From Imbricaverruca yamaguchii (lineage: Eukaryota; Arthropoda; Thecostraca; Neoverrucidae), in assembly GCA_034440575.1 (NCBI GenBank), contig JAOTOL010001346.1, positions 659,583 through 723,582 of the forward strand: DNA of 64,000 nt, in the 5' to 3' direction. This document shows, piece by piece, positions 1 to 31,618 of this stretch. How positions within the stretch are numbered: the stretch's first letter is position 1; each line of letters starts with the position of its first letter. The notes beneath the pieces were generated by a model, which had not been told where the DNA came from, ran no database searches, and was given only the letters and a program-made list of their open reading frames with translations. A program made the position numbers and the translations under genes.

Positions 1-390
1 CTCCTGACTGTCTTGCCAGTTGCACGCCACCCGACCGTCAGCCAGTGGGCCGGCTGCAATGGCGTCTCGACCGGTGTGCCGATGCCCATCACCAGTCGAG
101 AGAAGTGTGAATGTTTCATTTCGTGGTCTCCTGCAGCATGTTTTCAGGCGGCTGAGTTGGCGGTGCTGAGCTGGGCAGTGCACCTGAACGCCTGCCGAAC
201 AGTGCAGGACCAGGTGCTTCAGACACTGGACAAGTTCAAGTCCGCTTCAAAACCATAGCGTACATTCGATGACTCTGAAACTTATGGGACTCGCGTAAAC
301 TTCATGATCCCGAAGTGGTCTCTGAACCACACTTAAAGCCGTAACCACCCAAACGTCATGAATTGCACTTACATTCAGTGCTTGCTGTTT

Positions 391-392
<2 letters not shown>

Positions 393-449
<57 letters not shown>

Positions 450-1045
450 AGAGGGATATAGATACAGATAGATACAGAGGCGGAGACTTAGACAGAAGCA
501 GATACAGAGACAGAGCCAGAGACAGAGACATTCTGAGACAGAGACAGAGGCAGAGACAGCCTGAGACAGGGAGAGACAGAGGCAGAGACAGCCTGAGACA
601 GAGACAGAGACAGAGGCAGAGACAGCCTGAGACAGAGACAGAGACAGAGGCAGAGACAGCCTGAGACAGGGAGAGACAGAGGCAGAGACAGCCTGAGACA
701 GGGAGAGACAGAGGCAGAGACAGCCTGAGACAGGGAGAGACAGAGGCAGAGACATCCTGAGACAGAGACAGAGACAGAGGCAGAGACAGCCTGAGACAGG
801 GAGAGACAGAGGAAAAGACAGAGACATCCTGAGACAGAGACAGAGACAGAGGCAGAGACAGCCTGAGACAGGGAGAGACAGAGGCAGAGACAGCCTGAGA
901 CAGGGAGAGACAGAGGCAGAGACACCTGAAAGAGACACCTGAGACAGGACAGAGACAGAGGCAGAGACACCTGAGACAGGGACGGGACGCCTGCCAACAG
1001 AGCATCCTGAGACAGGCAGAGACAGAGGCAGAGACATCCTGAGAC
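393..1045. repeat. (GA)n tract grading into a GACAGA-based minisatellite
   Basis: A pure GA run (about 393-444) passes into about 600 bp built from the hexamer gacaga, organised in longer units such as gacagcctgagacagggaga. The open frames on the minus strand (Ser/Leu/Cys-rich) are consequences of the repeat and are not genes. Confidence 0.93.
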
Positions 1046-1484
1046 ATCTCTGCGGCGATGTCACCAGCGCGCTGGTGTGAAACATGCTGCGGACATGGAG
1101 CTTTCTCGACACGACCCGGAGATATTGGCTGTCGCAGTTATAACCGCCGAGCTATTTCTGCAAGTGTGAGAAGACTGATGACTGCTATCTATGATACTGC
1201 GAAAGCACATAACTCTGTCGCTTAGTGACTGTGTAGTAACGAACGACCTCCATTATAAGAAATGAGGATACTTTACCCAGTGCCGTGGCCATGATTTGGT
1301 CCAGTTGTCGGGGAGGATGGGTGAAGAGTGAAGGGTGAAGGATGTTAATGTGAGGATGGGTGAAGGGTAAAGGTGAAGAGGACCTCTTTTTACGCATGCA
1401 CCTGTCCACTTTTCCAAACCCCGTTGGAATTCGGGCACTTCGTTTTCAAAGTGATACGATGTGTATGCATATATCCGTGTGTTC
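1046..1484. other. Unique sequence without a recognised gene
   Basis: This stretch lies between two simple repeats. It includes a short purine-rich run (gtgaagggtgaagg, about 1320-1380). I see no coding signal, RNA gene or element. Confidence 0.5.
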
Positions 1485-1497
1485 ACACACACACACA

Positions 1498-1557
<60 letters not shown>

Positions 1558-1610
1558 TGTATATCGACATATGTATTATAAATACATATGTATACATATA
1601 TTTATATACA

Positions 1611-1671
<61 letters not shown>

Positions 1672-1783
1672 TATATATATAAATATGTATATCGACATAT
1701 GTATTATAAATACATATGTATACATATATTTATATATATATGTATACATATATTTATACATATATGTATACATATATATAAAA
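1485..1783. repeat. (AT)n microsatellite with a duplicated near-palindromic segment
   Basis: An (CA)5 start leads into (AT)n at 1500-1552 and 1612-1680. Between and after them, a segment of about 60 bp beginning aaatatgtatatcgacatat occurs twice (about 1553-1612 and 1680-1740). Each copy contains the near-palindrome catatgtatt/ataaatacatatg. Confidence 0.92.
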
Positions 1784-2348
1784 GCGATCTGCCCCCAGTT
1801 CACAAGCAGGACCCAAATGCACTTTGAGGTATCGTGAGACGCAACTGCAAAACCACGACTCAAGAGGATGAATTGAAAATTGTTGCGTACTGTAGAAACA
1901 CAACGAATTCTTTCACTCCCTGTAAAAAACAACCTGTCTGAAGATGGAACACCCCTCAAACAGTCTAATGTATTCTACCACTATGAATGCAATATAGGGG
2001 ACTATGCACTCCCAGGGGTGAAACAAAAAACGGCTACTCGGCCACGAGCGTGGGTGACAAATATTTGACAAATATCTCCGGTTGTGGTGACAACTTACGG
2101 TGCCGTATTATCATTGCGTATGGATTGTATTTATCGTCAGGCCGTTTTGCCTCCTAACATACCCAGTCAATTTGTATTTTCAAACCATCCAGGCATATAC
2201 GTACTCATCTTGTGTTCAATACATGTATCAGAAGCGTACAGAAACAATTTAGTAGCTATGATCGAGGGGACGGGGGGGGGCTGAAAAAAACTATACCACT
2301 CGTGGCGAAGTCCATAGGGTTTAACATTGCCGTGGTGAGCCTGTCACC
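1784..2348. other. Unique sequence without a recognised gene
   Basis: Short open frames only, with no domain, splice context or codon bias. Nothing identifiable. Confidence 0.5.
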
Positions 2349-3256
2349 TACGAACTGTCCCGTCCCCGTCCAGAGATTGAGCCCGACGCAACAGTTCCGT
2401 TTTCCACCGCAGTTTGTGGCACGGCTCACATAACAGGTAACGAGATATGGCTGGCATCACGTGAAAGCTCCAAATGTTGGCTATCCGTCGGGCACAATTT
2501 CGTTGCAGTCGGGTCAACGTGTTGCGCGTGCGCATCACTGGGGTCCTGAGAGAACGGGTGTCAGGTGAATGACCGGTCTTCCATAGGAATAGCACATGTA
2601 CAACTGAGATTTTGCGTTCGGAAAATCACCAATTTTAGCGCTCCCCATCGACCCGATTCAGACCGCAATATCTCGACAAGCAATGGACCGAATGACACCA
2701 AACCAGCATCTGAGTATTGCCACGACAATTGTCAATATCGTCGTGGCAACCGTTTCTGAGTCACGCGCCACGCGCACGCGAGGGGTGTGTGGAAAGCGGA
2801 AGCGACGTTTTTTAGCGTTTTTCACGATTTGGTCTGGTTCTCGGAAACGGCTAAACTTAGGGACTTGCCGTCACCCTCACATCATGGCCCCATGTACCGC
2901 TACAATTTTCAGATTGACGATCAGTGGCTGCAGAGTGTGCGGGCGCAGTCAACGTGACACGGGATGCACGTGTTTCAGTCCGTGGAAAAGGTTCCGCTTT
3001 CCACTGTCTACACACCACTGTCGAATGACAATTCGCGGAGGAAGTTGTACGTGCGGATAGCCCCATTCTTTGTGATGCTCACAGGTCTTTCGGATTTTAC
3101 CCATCACAAATACTTTTGTTGCAATCGTCGATGCCCGCAACCGTTACCAGGCGTCACTTTCGGCAATCTCAAGCGACAGACGGGGCGGGACAGTATCCTG
3201 TCACCGTCCAGAGATTGAATCCGACGCAGCAGTTCCGTTTTCCGGCGCAGTTTGTT
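2349..3256. repeat. Segment bounded by a diverged direct repeat of about 65 bp
   Basis: The sequence cgtccagagattga plus following bases (…cagttccgttttcc…gcagtttgt) occurs at about 2369-2420 and again at about 3208-3253 in the same orientation with a few substitutions. The block in between, about 780 bp, shows no coding signal. It could be a decayed element with long direct repeats or a chance local duplication. Confidence 0.4.
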
Positions 3257-3825
3257 TTCAAAGCTGGTTTCAGTTTGTACGCATCTACCTAAGAAATACC
3301 GAGGTGCTGTTGAAGCTGAACTTGTGTATGTTTGCGTAGGTGGTGTTTCGTCTCTGAGAGTTAGGACAAGTATTGGAAACATTGTTTTGTCTTTGATGTT
3401 GGCCGCCCAAAATATTTTTTTATCCCCAGGAAGTCTTCCACTCCATTTTTCAAAAGAGGAATTAAGTCTGACAATGACTGCGATCTCCTCGATGTTTGGC
3501 CATGATCATGGGAACACGGAAACACGGAGCATGACCGTGAAAAGTGCGATAATAGTTTTTTGATGACAGAAACAAATCACATCATTCTCCAACTTGGAAT
3601 GCTATACAGTTTTCCTCTCATAATCCAGGATTCAGATAAAGAAGAAAAGTCCTCAGATTCCTCTGCTCTATACCAACCTGTAATGCCACATAATTTTCCT
3701 CTCCAATTCAAGAATTCCAAGACATAAACCCAACCCTGATCATAACTAACTGAGGTGACACTTATCTCAGTTTCTCAGTTTGACACTGCTGAAATAATAT
3801 GTTAGACTGAGAAGCGAGAAAAGAG
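3257..3825. other. AT-rich unique sequence, nothing recognised
   Basis: No ORF of interest, no repeat and no RNA gene seen. Confidence 0.5.
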
Positions 3826-5957
3826 AGGGGGCGGTTGAAGTCTAAAGTCCCTCTAAAATCTAAACTAAGCGTCGCACGAAAACGAAAGGGATATCACCGG
3901 AAAGCGCTCGACGAGTAGGATCCGAGTCCACCCTCCAAAACAATTTCCCCAATAGTGACGTCACTATGGGGGCTAGATTTTCACGACTTCATGACTTACA
4001 TTAAGTTTTTGACTCTGGGGATTTTATTTTGGGGGATATATGATTTTTTTATTTGAAATGAAAAAAAGGACAGCGAAATTGACCAGGGCTGTAATTTTAT
4101 TGCCCCCCGAAAAATAAAAATTGCATTTTTTGGAAATTTCAAAATTTTGAGTTTTCAGGTTTTCTTAAATTTTCCCTTTCCAATGGGTAGAGCAGACCGA
4201 GAAAGGTTGTTGAAAGTGAACTTGCTCTAATAAAAAATGCTTACTTTAGCCAGAATCCTGTACTTGAACTACAATTTGGCAAGTACGCAAAAGTTATATG
4301 TAGTCAAAAACGAAAAATAAATAAACATTTCGCTTGTACGTTTTATTGCATCCGTAAAGATAAGCAAACGCTGAAAGTTTCATTAAAATATCTGTATCCG
4401 TTAAAGCGTGACGACTGGTTGAACTTTTTTTGGAGGTGACCTCACTTGAACTTGACTAACTCGTTGATCCTAGATGATCTGACCTAAAATTTTTGAATCA
4501 GCATGTCAAATTGATGTGGGAAAAGGTATACCAAATTTTGGCGCGCTGCCGCGCGCCGTTCGTCCGCTATCCGCGAAAAACCTGAGGGGGGGGGGCGGTT
4601 GAAGACCCCCCCGAGACGGGACGGGTTTTAACACGCGCCCTGGAGGGCCTCGAAAAATTACGCGCACTGGAGGGGGCGGATTCCGCCCCCCAAGATCTCG
4701 GCTCCTACTAAAACTAGAGCAACGAAATTCGCAGAGTGGATGGGCACGATAGGGAACGCTATGGTGTGCAAATTTCATGACCTTAGGTCAATATCTTCAA
4801 GGTCAAATGAGGTCAAAATAGCAAAATTTTCCAGTTTTGCGTGAATTGGCTTGTCAGTGTTATGGATCGCTGTGATTGTGTATAAATGCTTCAAAATTGG
4901 CATTAATGATGTTTTGGACATTACCAATGATGTAATACAGATGCCAGATCCAACATTTGACCTCAGGTCACTTATATAGGAGCACTTTAGCAGGTCATTA
5001 CCTGCTCCAGATACCGGAACCGGGCTGCCCACCCGACTGCTCCGTTGGGCGGTTCGGCACAATCGGCTTCGCAAAGAAAGGAATGAAATACATGAATAAA
5101 GTATGGAAAAGCTTAGGCACACAATGACAAACAGTAGATTTCGGGATGTGTAGGGAGTAACATGTAAAGTGACATCAATCGCATATTTGCATTTTTGACA
5201 ACATTCCAGTTGACCAATTTTGGCTCTATTAGCCTGTCATGAACTTGACCTGACTTGACCTCGGCGACCTAACATGATTTTAAATTATATAGCACAACAA
5301 AATGCATCAAACAAGTCGCTAGTGTTGTCAAGAACAGTTCCCTTTTGCCAGTATACGGGAAGCGCATCAGCGCCGAATTTTGTGGTCTGGCGCTGCGAAT
5401 TGTTTTTACTTTAACTGCCCCTAACTTGAAAAGTTCTCGGCCGATTTTCATTTTTCTTACTTTAAGCAATGCACTGATCATTTCCAAGTAGGTACTAAAA
5501 AAATGGCGTATATCGGCCGGTACAATATGGAGTTATGTACGAAAAATCTGAGGGGTGGGTGGATTTCGCCATCTCCCCTCCAGGGCGTTTGTTAACCTGT
5601 CATAAACTTGACCTGACTTGACCTCGGTGACCTGACATGACTTTGATACAATATAGCATAACAATGTACACCAAACAAGTCGCTAGTTTTGCCAAGAACA
5701 CTTCCTTTTTGCCAATATACGGGAAGCGCATCAGCGCCGATATTTGTGGTCTGGCGCTGATAAAGTTTTTGACTTTAGCGACCCCTAACTCGAAAAATTA
5801 TCGGTCGATTTGCATTTTTCTTACTTTAAAGAACACGTCAGTTATTTATAAGCAGGTACACAAACAATAGCGCATATCGGCCGGTAAAAGCTTGAGTTGT
5901 CTACGAAAAACCGAAGTGGTAGGCGGATTTCGCCCCCCTCTAGGGCGCGTGTTAAGC
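3826..5957 (+). mobile_element. Unclassified interspersed repeat family, copy 1 (about 2.1 kb)
   Basis: This copy shares ordered landmarks with the copies near 22.1, 46.7, 54.2 and 56.6 kb: a cgtcgcacgaaaacgaaag block, a gctcgacgagtaggatcc block, gcgtgacgactggttgaac, tgacctcacttgaacttgac, and a gagacgggacgggtt segment followed by cgcgccctggagggcc. The 3' half (about 5234-5957) holds two tandem diverged copies of a module starting cctgtcat.aacttgacctg. I see no convincing transposase or RT frame; a short frame around 5000-5095 is conserved in the 55.6 kb copy but not assigned. It is probably a non-autonomous DNA transposon-like family (see finding on termini). Confidence 0.75.
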
Positions 5958-6289
5958 GGAAGCCTTACTATGCACTTGCAAAGTGGATAATCATACACGC
6001 ACACTATGACACACCATAGTGATCATCTGAACATAAATTTGGTCACGTCGAACACAAGGATTATAGCAAAACAACCAGATAGGAGAGGATTGCAAGTGTC
6101 GAAAGCCATTCTGATTAGAGGAAAGACCCCCTCGTTAACCGCCAGGTCAATGCACGAGACACCCTTCTCCTATATGATGGACCTCCCGTGGGACTACGGT
6201 TAAAACAAAGCTAGGTCACCTCGACACAGTAATTGTATTGATATTGTTCATTATAGTATTACAGTATATTAAAATATTCATATTCCCCA

Positions 6290-6297
6290 GATATATA

Positions 6298-6358
<61 letters not shown>
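6290..6358. repeat. (AT)n microsatellite
   Basis: About 65 bp of alternating AT with one phase break (atattata). Confidence 0.95.
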
Positions 6359-6359
<1 letters not shown>

Positions 6360-7530
6360 TCGCCTTGAACGCCTCTTCATCATCGTATGGCCCACCATCA
6401 GCTTGAGCCGAGGGCCATCCAGTTGTCCTGCACGTCCGACCCGGGGCCCCCTCTGTAGGCTGAATGACCTTCTTTCACAGCTCAGGGCACCCCATACGGT
6501 TGGAGGCCCTCTTTTAATAGTTTGGGCCTTCTCGATAACGGAAGAGGCCTCTGTCCGGCTTCAGGCCCCTCCGTCGGCCCAGGGGCTCTTCATGCCGGCT
6601 CTGGGTTAACTCCGGAAGGATCAAAGTTCTCCAGCGGCAGGAGTCCTCTTAGTCAGTGCAGAGGCTCTCCTTAGCGATCTACGGCCTCCCCTGTCGGGCC
6701 GAAGGACCTCTTAACAGCTCGGGCCCCTCCATCAGATCGGGGGCTCTTGTGTGTCTTGGACCCCATATCTCGGCCGAACTGTCCATTCTAAAGGCCTGAG
6801 GTCATCTTCGGCAACTAGGGCCACCTCTCTCAGGGTACATTAGGGACACCCCAGAGTACATCGGTACCGGCCGACGACTGTGCTACATTGGTACCGGGCG
6901 GCATACCGGGGTACATTGATACCTGTTGACACCACGAAGTACATCGGCATCGGCCGATGCGCTGCATCAGTACCGAGACCTGGGCGGTGTATCGATGTCA
7001 GCCGCCTCCTCAGAAGCTACATCGGCACCGACCAATGTGCTACATCAGTACCGAAACCTGGGCGATGTATCTGTACCAGCCGCCTCCTCGAAAGCTACAG
7101 CGGGACCTGCTGATCTACTGGCGGGGTACGTCCTCGTCGGTAGACCAGGAAAGGTCGAACGAGGCGGTGCCGGCGGGCATCGCGCGGCCAGGCAGTGCCG
7201 GCCGGGTTAAATTTAGTCGGCGCAGCCGGTATCTGGACGGGACGGGGAGCCGCCTGGATACTGCGGCGGCTCCGCCAGTGCCTCTCTCCTCACACGGCCG
7301 GCGCCTGGGACCGACGGGAAGCCGCCTGGATACTGCAGCCGCTCCGCCGCTGCTTCTTCCTTCACACAGACGGGTTGCCCTCTCCTCAGCACCGAACTCA
7401 TCGCCGAGGTACGTCGTGCCGAAGCCAGCGTTTCAGGCGGTGTCCTGGTGTCGTGGTGGTAGGAGGATCCAGTACTGTGACTCTGCAATAGGTGAATCCG
7501 ATATTGTAAGTCGGCAGTAGGTGGATCCGG
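6359..7530. repeat. GC-rich degenerate tandem repeats
   Basis: A series of ggcc…ctct-type phrases (6360-6830) is followed by tgc(t/g)acat(t/c)ggtaccg phrases. A clear 78-bp tandem duplication lies at about 6958-7113 (gctgcatcagtaccgagacc versus gctacatcagtaccgaaacc). A further duplicated gccgcctggatactgc lies at 7248-7340. The small open frames here are repeat-derived. Confidence 0.6.
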
Positions 7531-7779
7531 TTCTACGACTCGGTGGTGTGCGCATACATTACTGATATAGCGATGGGTGGGCATGACGGTGTGGCCTCAA
7601 TTGTTGTTTAATCATGCTCCTTTCCAGTAGCAGGCGAATTCCGAGGAGACCTTTGCGGCAGGATTGTCAGTGACATGAGCGACGGAATCATTCTGACGTA
7701 ATATCAGGCCTTCCGCATGGAATAGGCAACATGACTTGGTCTGGTAGTGGGCACCGCAGTCTTAATTCGGCAATGAGCA

Positions 7780-7985
7780 CGACGACATGACCTGGTTGCG
7801 AACATCGTGACTTACTCCGTAAGTGGACACTGCGGCCTGTTCTGGTAGTGGACACGTTGATCTGGACTGGTAGTGGACACAGCTATTTGGTTTGGTAGTC
7901 AACACCACGACCTGGTCCCGCAGTGGACACAGTGACCTGGTCTGGTAGTGAACACAGTGACCTGGTAAGGAAGACGCTGTGACCT
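7780..7985. repeat. Degenerate minisatellite, unit about 27 bp
   Basis: The phrase gacctggtctggtagtggac recurs about seven times with substitutions. Neighbouring sequence contains further weak copies. Confidence 0.65.
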
Positions 7986-8039
7986 GGCGGGTCGAGATTT
8001 GGCGCGCAGCCTGCAACTTCTCAGAAGTAGGTTGTTTGT

Positions 8040-8900
8040 TACTCATAGTGTCACGTCGTATAGAGGCCGCCTGTCTACGTGACAGCACTTTTCTTGCAGT
8101 AGGAGCCAAGACCGCATGGGGGCACTGCTCGGACGATAGCGATCCTTTCCCTCATGTTCACGGATTCGCCAGGCCAGTTCACCGTCGCCATTGTGTTCTC
8201 TGACGACTCTGTGTGTCAGCTGACGCCTTCGCGAAAGGGCACACCTTTGTTGGCGGCACGCTGGCAGCGGCGCAGAAGGACGCACCTGTCTGGCACGCCA
8301 CCCTACTGTGTCGCCCCCGTTGTTCGTCCCGACGACGCGCCAAGTTTGCGCGCGATCCAGCGGTGCGCCGCCGGTTCCATGTGCGCCGCCGCCGGTCTGG
8401 CTGGGACACGACGCCTCGAACGTTCTGCGACGCCAGCGCACCGGCGGGCCGTTCAGAAATAGACCTTGAACTAGAGCAGACGCCGGTGTCGGGTCACGGG
8501 GCGCCGGTGACGTCACCACCGCGGGGTGTGACGTCACCTGACCTGGCGGCGTGCCCGCGGCGGTCGGAGGCGGCCCGGTGAATCAGGCTTCGAACTCCGC
8601 GGAATGGGTGCGGGGGACTCGGCCGTGGCGTCAGCCGGGCTGCTTTGCCAGCAGCCGTCAGCCGCCCACCGTATTAACGGCGAAGTCAGCCGACAGCCGT
8701 CAGACGTCCGCCTTGTTAATGACGCCCGCGTTTGGCTTAGTCGCAGTGTCCGCGACGGAGGTGGCTGAGCGGGCCGGGCGTGGCGGTGTGCCTTACTGAT
8801 CTTCTGCACGTTCTGCGACGACGTCGAGTCCTCTGAGGAGTTTGAGCACGCTGAGCTCGACCAGTAAGTCCGATACGAGGTTGCGCCATGCGTGTGCTCA
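8040..8900. promoter_or_regulatory. GC/CpG-rich stretch with two CRE-like TGACGTCA sites
   Basis: This region is clearly GC-richer than its flanks and contains ggtgacgtcacc (about 8507-8518) and gtgacgtcacc (about 8528-8538). It lies about 4.4 kb upstream of the Thin start codon. A distal promoter or first non-coding exon could lie here, but no TATA box, initiator or transcript evidence is visible. The open frames on both strands lack domain similarity. Confidence 0.2.
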
Positions 8901-11249
8901 CTTGGAGTATCAATTCTGTCTCTTTGTTGATCCGTGAACTTTGTTCGGGAGGAGACGGACACTCGCACGTCTTTCAAGACAGCTTCATATTCGGATGATT
9001 GAAACGATTCCAAGGGATGAAGGGGTGGGGCACTCGGGGGGGGATTCGGAAGTAAAAATGTTTTCCGAGTTTGTAAAACTGATCAGATTTGAACAGCCAA
9101 CATTTGTCGGGCCTGTTAACAAATATTCATCCAATGATATGCTTTCGGACAAAATTGGCCTGGGGGGAGGTCATGGCCTCTTTGGTCTCCTGGATCCACC
9201 CCTGGGGTCACTCCCACGCACCTGGACGGGTACCCTTCCCATTCAGGAGTGCGCCGCATTTCCATTGGGGAGGGGGGCATACTCCTGTGCTCATTTGGAT
9301 CCGTCGCTATTCCTCGGTGACATTCCTGATGCTCCGACGCCAAACCCTGTAGCTGTGATGGGCCACTGTTGTCGCTCGCTGTCAGCAGTGTGGGTCAAGT
9401 ATTCCGACGCATGGCAGAATCGGGATCCAGCCTGCACCGAAAACTGGCACTCAGAAGTAGAGCAGTCTTCTCTGCCACCGACGACGCCCGTCTGCTTAGT
9501 ACGGTTGGTGACGGAGGTCCCATCAGACGCCGGAAAGAATGTCTTCCATCACCTCTGAAATTTTGCTTGGCAACGGAAAATGGACACAGCTTGCATGTTA
9601 ATTTCTTCTGGAGCTGGTTGCTAATTTCAATGGGCGGCTCTTATGGAAGTCTACCAGTTATGGAGTACGATATGAGCGATGTTGGTGTAGTGCACTTAGC
9701 CTTTACGTTATTTTTATCCAAGTTTCATTTGATACTCGACACATGGCGTTCAACTATGCATACATCGAAGCCTTTTTGTAGCCTTCTGAAGGTAATATAA
9801 CAATGCTTGCTTTGTTTCTTAGTCTCCCTCCGCGCTTTAACGCAACAGCGCATCTGATGTTTCCCTTCGCCTCCATGCTAGGGAGTTTCTAAGCCTCAAA
9901 GTGCTTCCTCCCTTGACATAGACTTCAAGTGATAATGGTTGCATATGCTGCCTATTTGTTTATCACATCGTACTATGTAGCTTCGGCACTTGGTCGTAAC
10001 TCCCTCCATATTCCTACCGTGGTGTGAACCCACGTTTTAGGAAGCGAGCACATTGCGTAGTCTTTGGAGAGGATTGCATCAGATGTTCGCCTCAGAAAGT
10101 CTTGGCCTTATGCCATTCGACAGTTCACGGAGCTCTTTGTTGGAAGGTCAGCTGCTGTGACGACGTGTTTGCGTCAGTGAGTAGGCGCGATTGTCTTCAG
10201 TTTGCTAGGTCAACGGGAAAACAACTTCACGCAGTTTCCAGATTACATTTCCATGACAGACATAGACACCCACGAACATCACCACCATTCTAGATATGGT
10301 CCCTGCTCTTCATCACCTGGTGAACAAAGCACGCTTTCGGCCTGGGATATGCTGGGACCCCTCTGCGACAGCTTCAGGCAATCGGCTGGATCAATATTCG
10401 ATAACTTCGACGTACGTTGTTCACAAAATATGCTTGGTCTTCCTACGTCAACACAAACGTGACATAATAGACGATAGACCTTGGACACAAGGAGATGCGG
10501 TGACAGATCCTGCAACATTTGACCTGTATAACTGAGCATCTGGATGGTGGAGGTAAAACAGAAATAATTTATATTAATCAAGTCTGATAAAACAGAAATA
10601 ATTCCTTGTTCTCTTTGTCATGGCTGAGCCGCCAGATGCCAGCGCCCATAGTCTGATGCTGCTGTCCGCTTCGTCGGATCTGCGTTCCGATCCTGAATTC
10701 GTTAACAAGTATAAAGCGCAAATATCTTCTTTAGTGGAGCGACTAATTGCCTAGAGTGACCAGTGAGTGGATTGCATTACTCAACCAGCGAACAGTGTAA
10801 AGAGAAGAGAGCGGCCAGACAAGGTGGGAGCGGTAGAGGAATGCATCGCGACAGTGTCAAACACCTTCCGCTGCCGGCTGTTGGTCGAATGTTGGTGCCG
10901 GCCACTGTCCCCGCAGTGTACGTTTGCCTTCCACCGACAACGTCGATGCATCCACATCACCTGTGCATGGGTATCTCAAATGAGTGTTATATCGTGCAGC
11001 CAGCCCCCTGGCCATTGGATTCAAAGGCGGCCCTCCCTTGCACCGCGCCTGGTGACTCGGATCAGCCGGCTGGCTGCCAGCCAATCAGCGGGGAGTGACC
11101 CGCCGCGGCAGGCGCGGCGCCAGCACGCGTGCCCGGGGGTGCAGGGGCGGACAGACATGGAGAGCCGGCATCAAACGCACGGGAGATATCTCCATGAATT
11201 TTACAGTCTCTTATACCGAATATTATTTCCCCACGTCATGAAATATCAA
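8901..11249. other. Intergenic sequence without a recognised gene
   Basis: Several overlapping open frames (for example around 8941-9558 and 10763-11267) show no domain, no consistent codon bias and no splice context. I see nothing else identifiable. Confidence 0.45.
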
Positions 11250-12110
11250 ACACTAGAGCAGACATAGTCATGCTTTCAGAGACATGGCTGAAACCTGAGG
11301 TGCCGAACCGTCTGGTAAGCTTGCCCGGCCATCAGCTGGTAAGGGCGGACCGCCTGGTAAGCTTGCCCGGCCATCAGCTGGTAAGGGCCGACCGCCTAGT
11401 AAGCTTTCCCGGCCATCAGCTGGTAAAGGCCGACCGGTGTGACAGCTGAAGGTGCGGTGGAGTCGTATTTCTCACCCGCCAAGGCTTTGATATAAAGGTG
11501 TTCACCAAGACCAAGACGACCTACAACCCAGCCATAAAGCCAGACAAGTCCAACAAGCTGAACAAGTCCATCTGAACAAGGATCAGCGTTGGATGTGACC
11601 TCGGCATCGTGCTCTGTTCTGACCCCCATAGGCGGCCAACAACCAGCTGACCGCTAACCTTGACCAGCAAGAGCACGGGCTTTCGCGTCAAGCATCACTT
11701 GGTCCTTCACTTTGCAACATATTTTAGAACAATCATTTTCAAACAATCGCAGCCCTTATATTGACAAGAGCATTGAAGGCACGCAGTACGCTAATGAAAC
11801 TTAGCTCGTTGTCATCGGTCAAAGACCACTTCCTGACAACACACCAGGCCGGCAAATCTTAGCAGAGGACATGAACTGTGACTTGCGAGTGACTGAGAGG
11901 ATTCCTCAGCCGGAGTCCACCATGTAGAGGTGCTGAGTAATCATTCCTTGATTCGATGTATCGACAAGCCAACTTGCCGACTGTCCGGCTCAACTTTAGA
12001 TCTTATTGTAACAAGCTGAACAAATACTTGTATTCGAGCCGGATATCAAAGAGGCGATCACGAGTGGTTGTACCACATATTAACAAGCTCGTGTCAAGAT
12101 GGACCGGGGT
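11250..12110 (+). pseudogene. Decayed LINE endonuclease (ORF2) remnant
   Basis: From 11258 the frame reads ADIVMLSETWL, the conserved catalytic-Glu block of apurinic-type endonucleases of non-LTR retrotransposons. It is followed by an in-frame 14-codon segment ending PGHQLVRADR that is repeated three times, then a stop. Later, in other frames, come GGVVFLTRQGFDIKVFTK-like and STLDLIVTS-like blocks (about 11450-11510 and 11990-12015) of the same domain. Frameshifts and stops show it is dead. It lies just upstream of the Thin gene, on the same strand. Confidence 0.7.
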
Positions 12111-12938
12111 GTTTATAGGACGAAGTCATGCTTGACACTGTATCCACCGTTATGTTTTCCAAACAGTTGTGAACGGACTAGTATTTTTACGTATACGATA
12201 CTGCAGAACAGTATATGGCAATTCATCAGATCAATGTACGTCCAGCATCCAAAAACGTACCGACTTCTCTGCGCGTGCAATTTCTGGACGACGTAGACGT
12301 GACCATACAAGCGACGCCACAGAGGAACTAAAGCGGTTGTCGGCTCGTGTGCTCGCTGTGTTTATTGAAGAACATCGTGGTAATAGATGACCCAAGCGAC
12401 CTGATGCAACAGTTTGCCTGACGACAATCTGTGGGTGAGCGTAGCACGCGCCAGAGCAAACAATTGAACATGCCGACTATCTGAGTGGAGAGTGCGGGCC
12501 GACAATTCACGTATGCCACCCGGTACTTTTAATAGCCTGCCATCGAGCATATAAGAGTACCATATCAAAGCATACGAGTACAAGCTTTAGAAGCACCCAA
12601 GTTAAGAGCAGGCGCAGAGGGTACGAACACAGAGAAACATTGTATTGCAGAGAAGTATGTTCATGGGTGACTGTTATACCAGGATGATTCACATTGCACT
12701 TTATTGACACGAGTGCATGGAAATTCACTGAATGTGTGGATGTGTTTTTAAAATGCCTAACGCAATGCACGATGCAAAATATAAAAGCTATGCATTCGAT
12801 ATTCCCAAACTCAAAACTCAGATTTCACGTGTTTGGCCTCGCCGATGTATAGTAGTAGTCTCCGCCAACGCTTGTCGGATGCTTTACATGCGGCTAACAC
12901 AGCGTCTTGTTCGCAGAATTCCAGTTTCCGGTGGTGCG
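12111..12938. other. Region 5' of the Thin start codon
   Basis: About 12111-12400 may be further LINE remnant. A plausible 3' splice site (tcttgttcgcag) ends at 12916, 22 bases before the ATG, so the 5' UTR is probably spliced and begins further upstream. No promoter could be placed. Confidence 0.35.
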
Positions 12939-31587
<18,649 letters not shown>

Positions 31588-31618
31588 AGGCGAGTGTCAT
31601 GTCTGCCCTCATTGGCTG

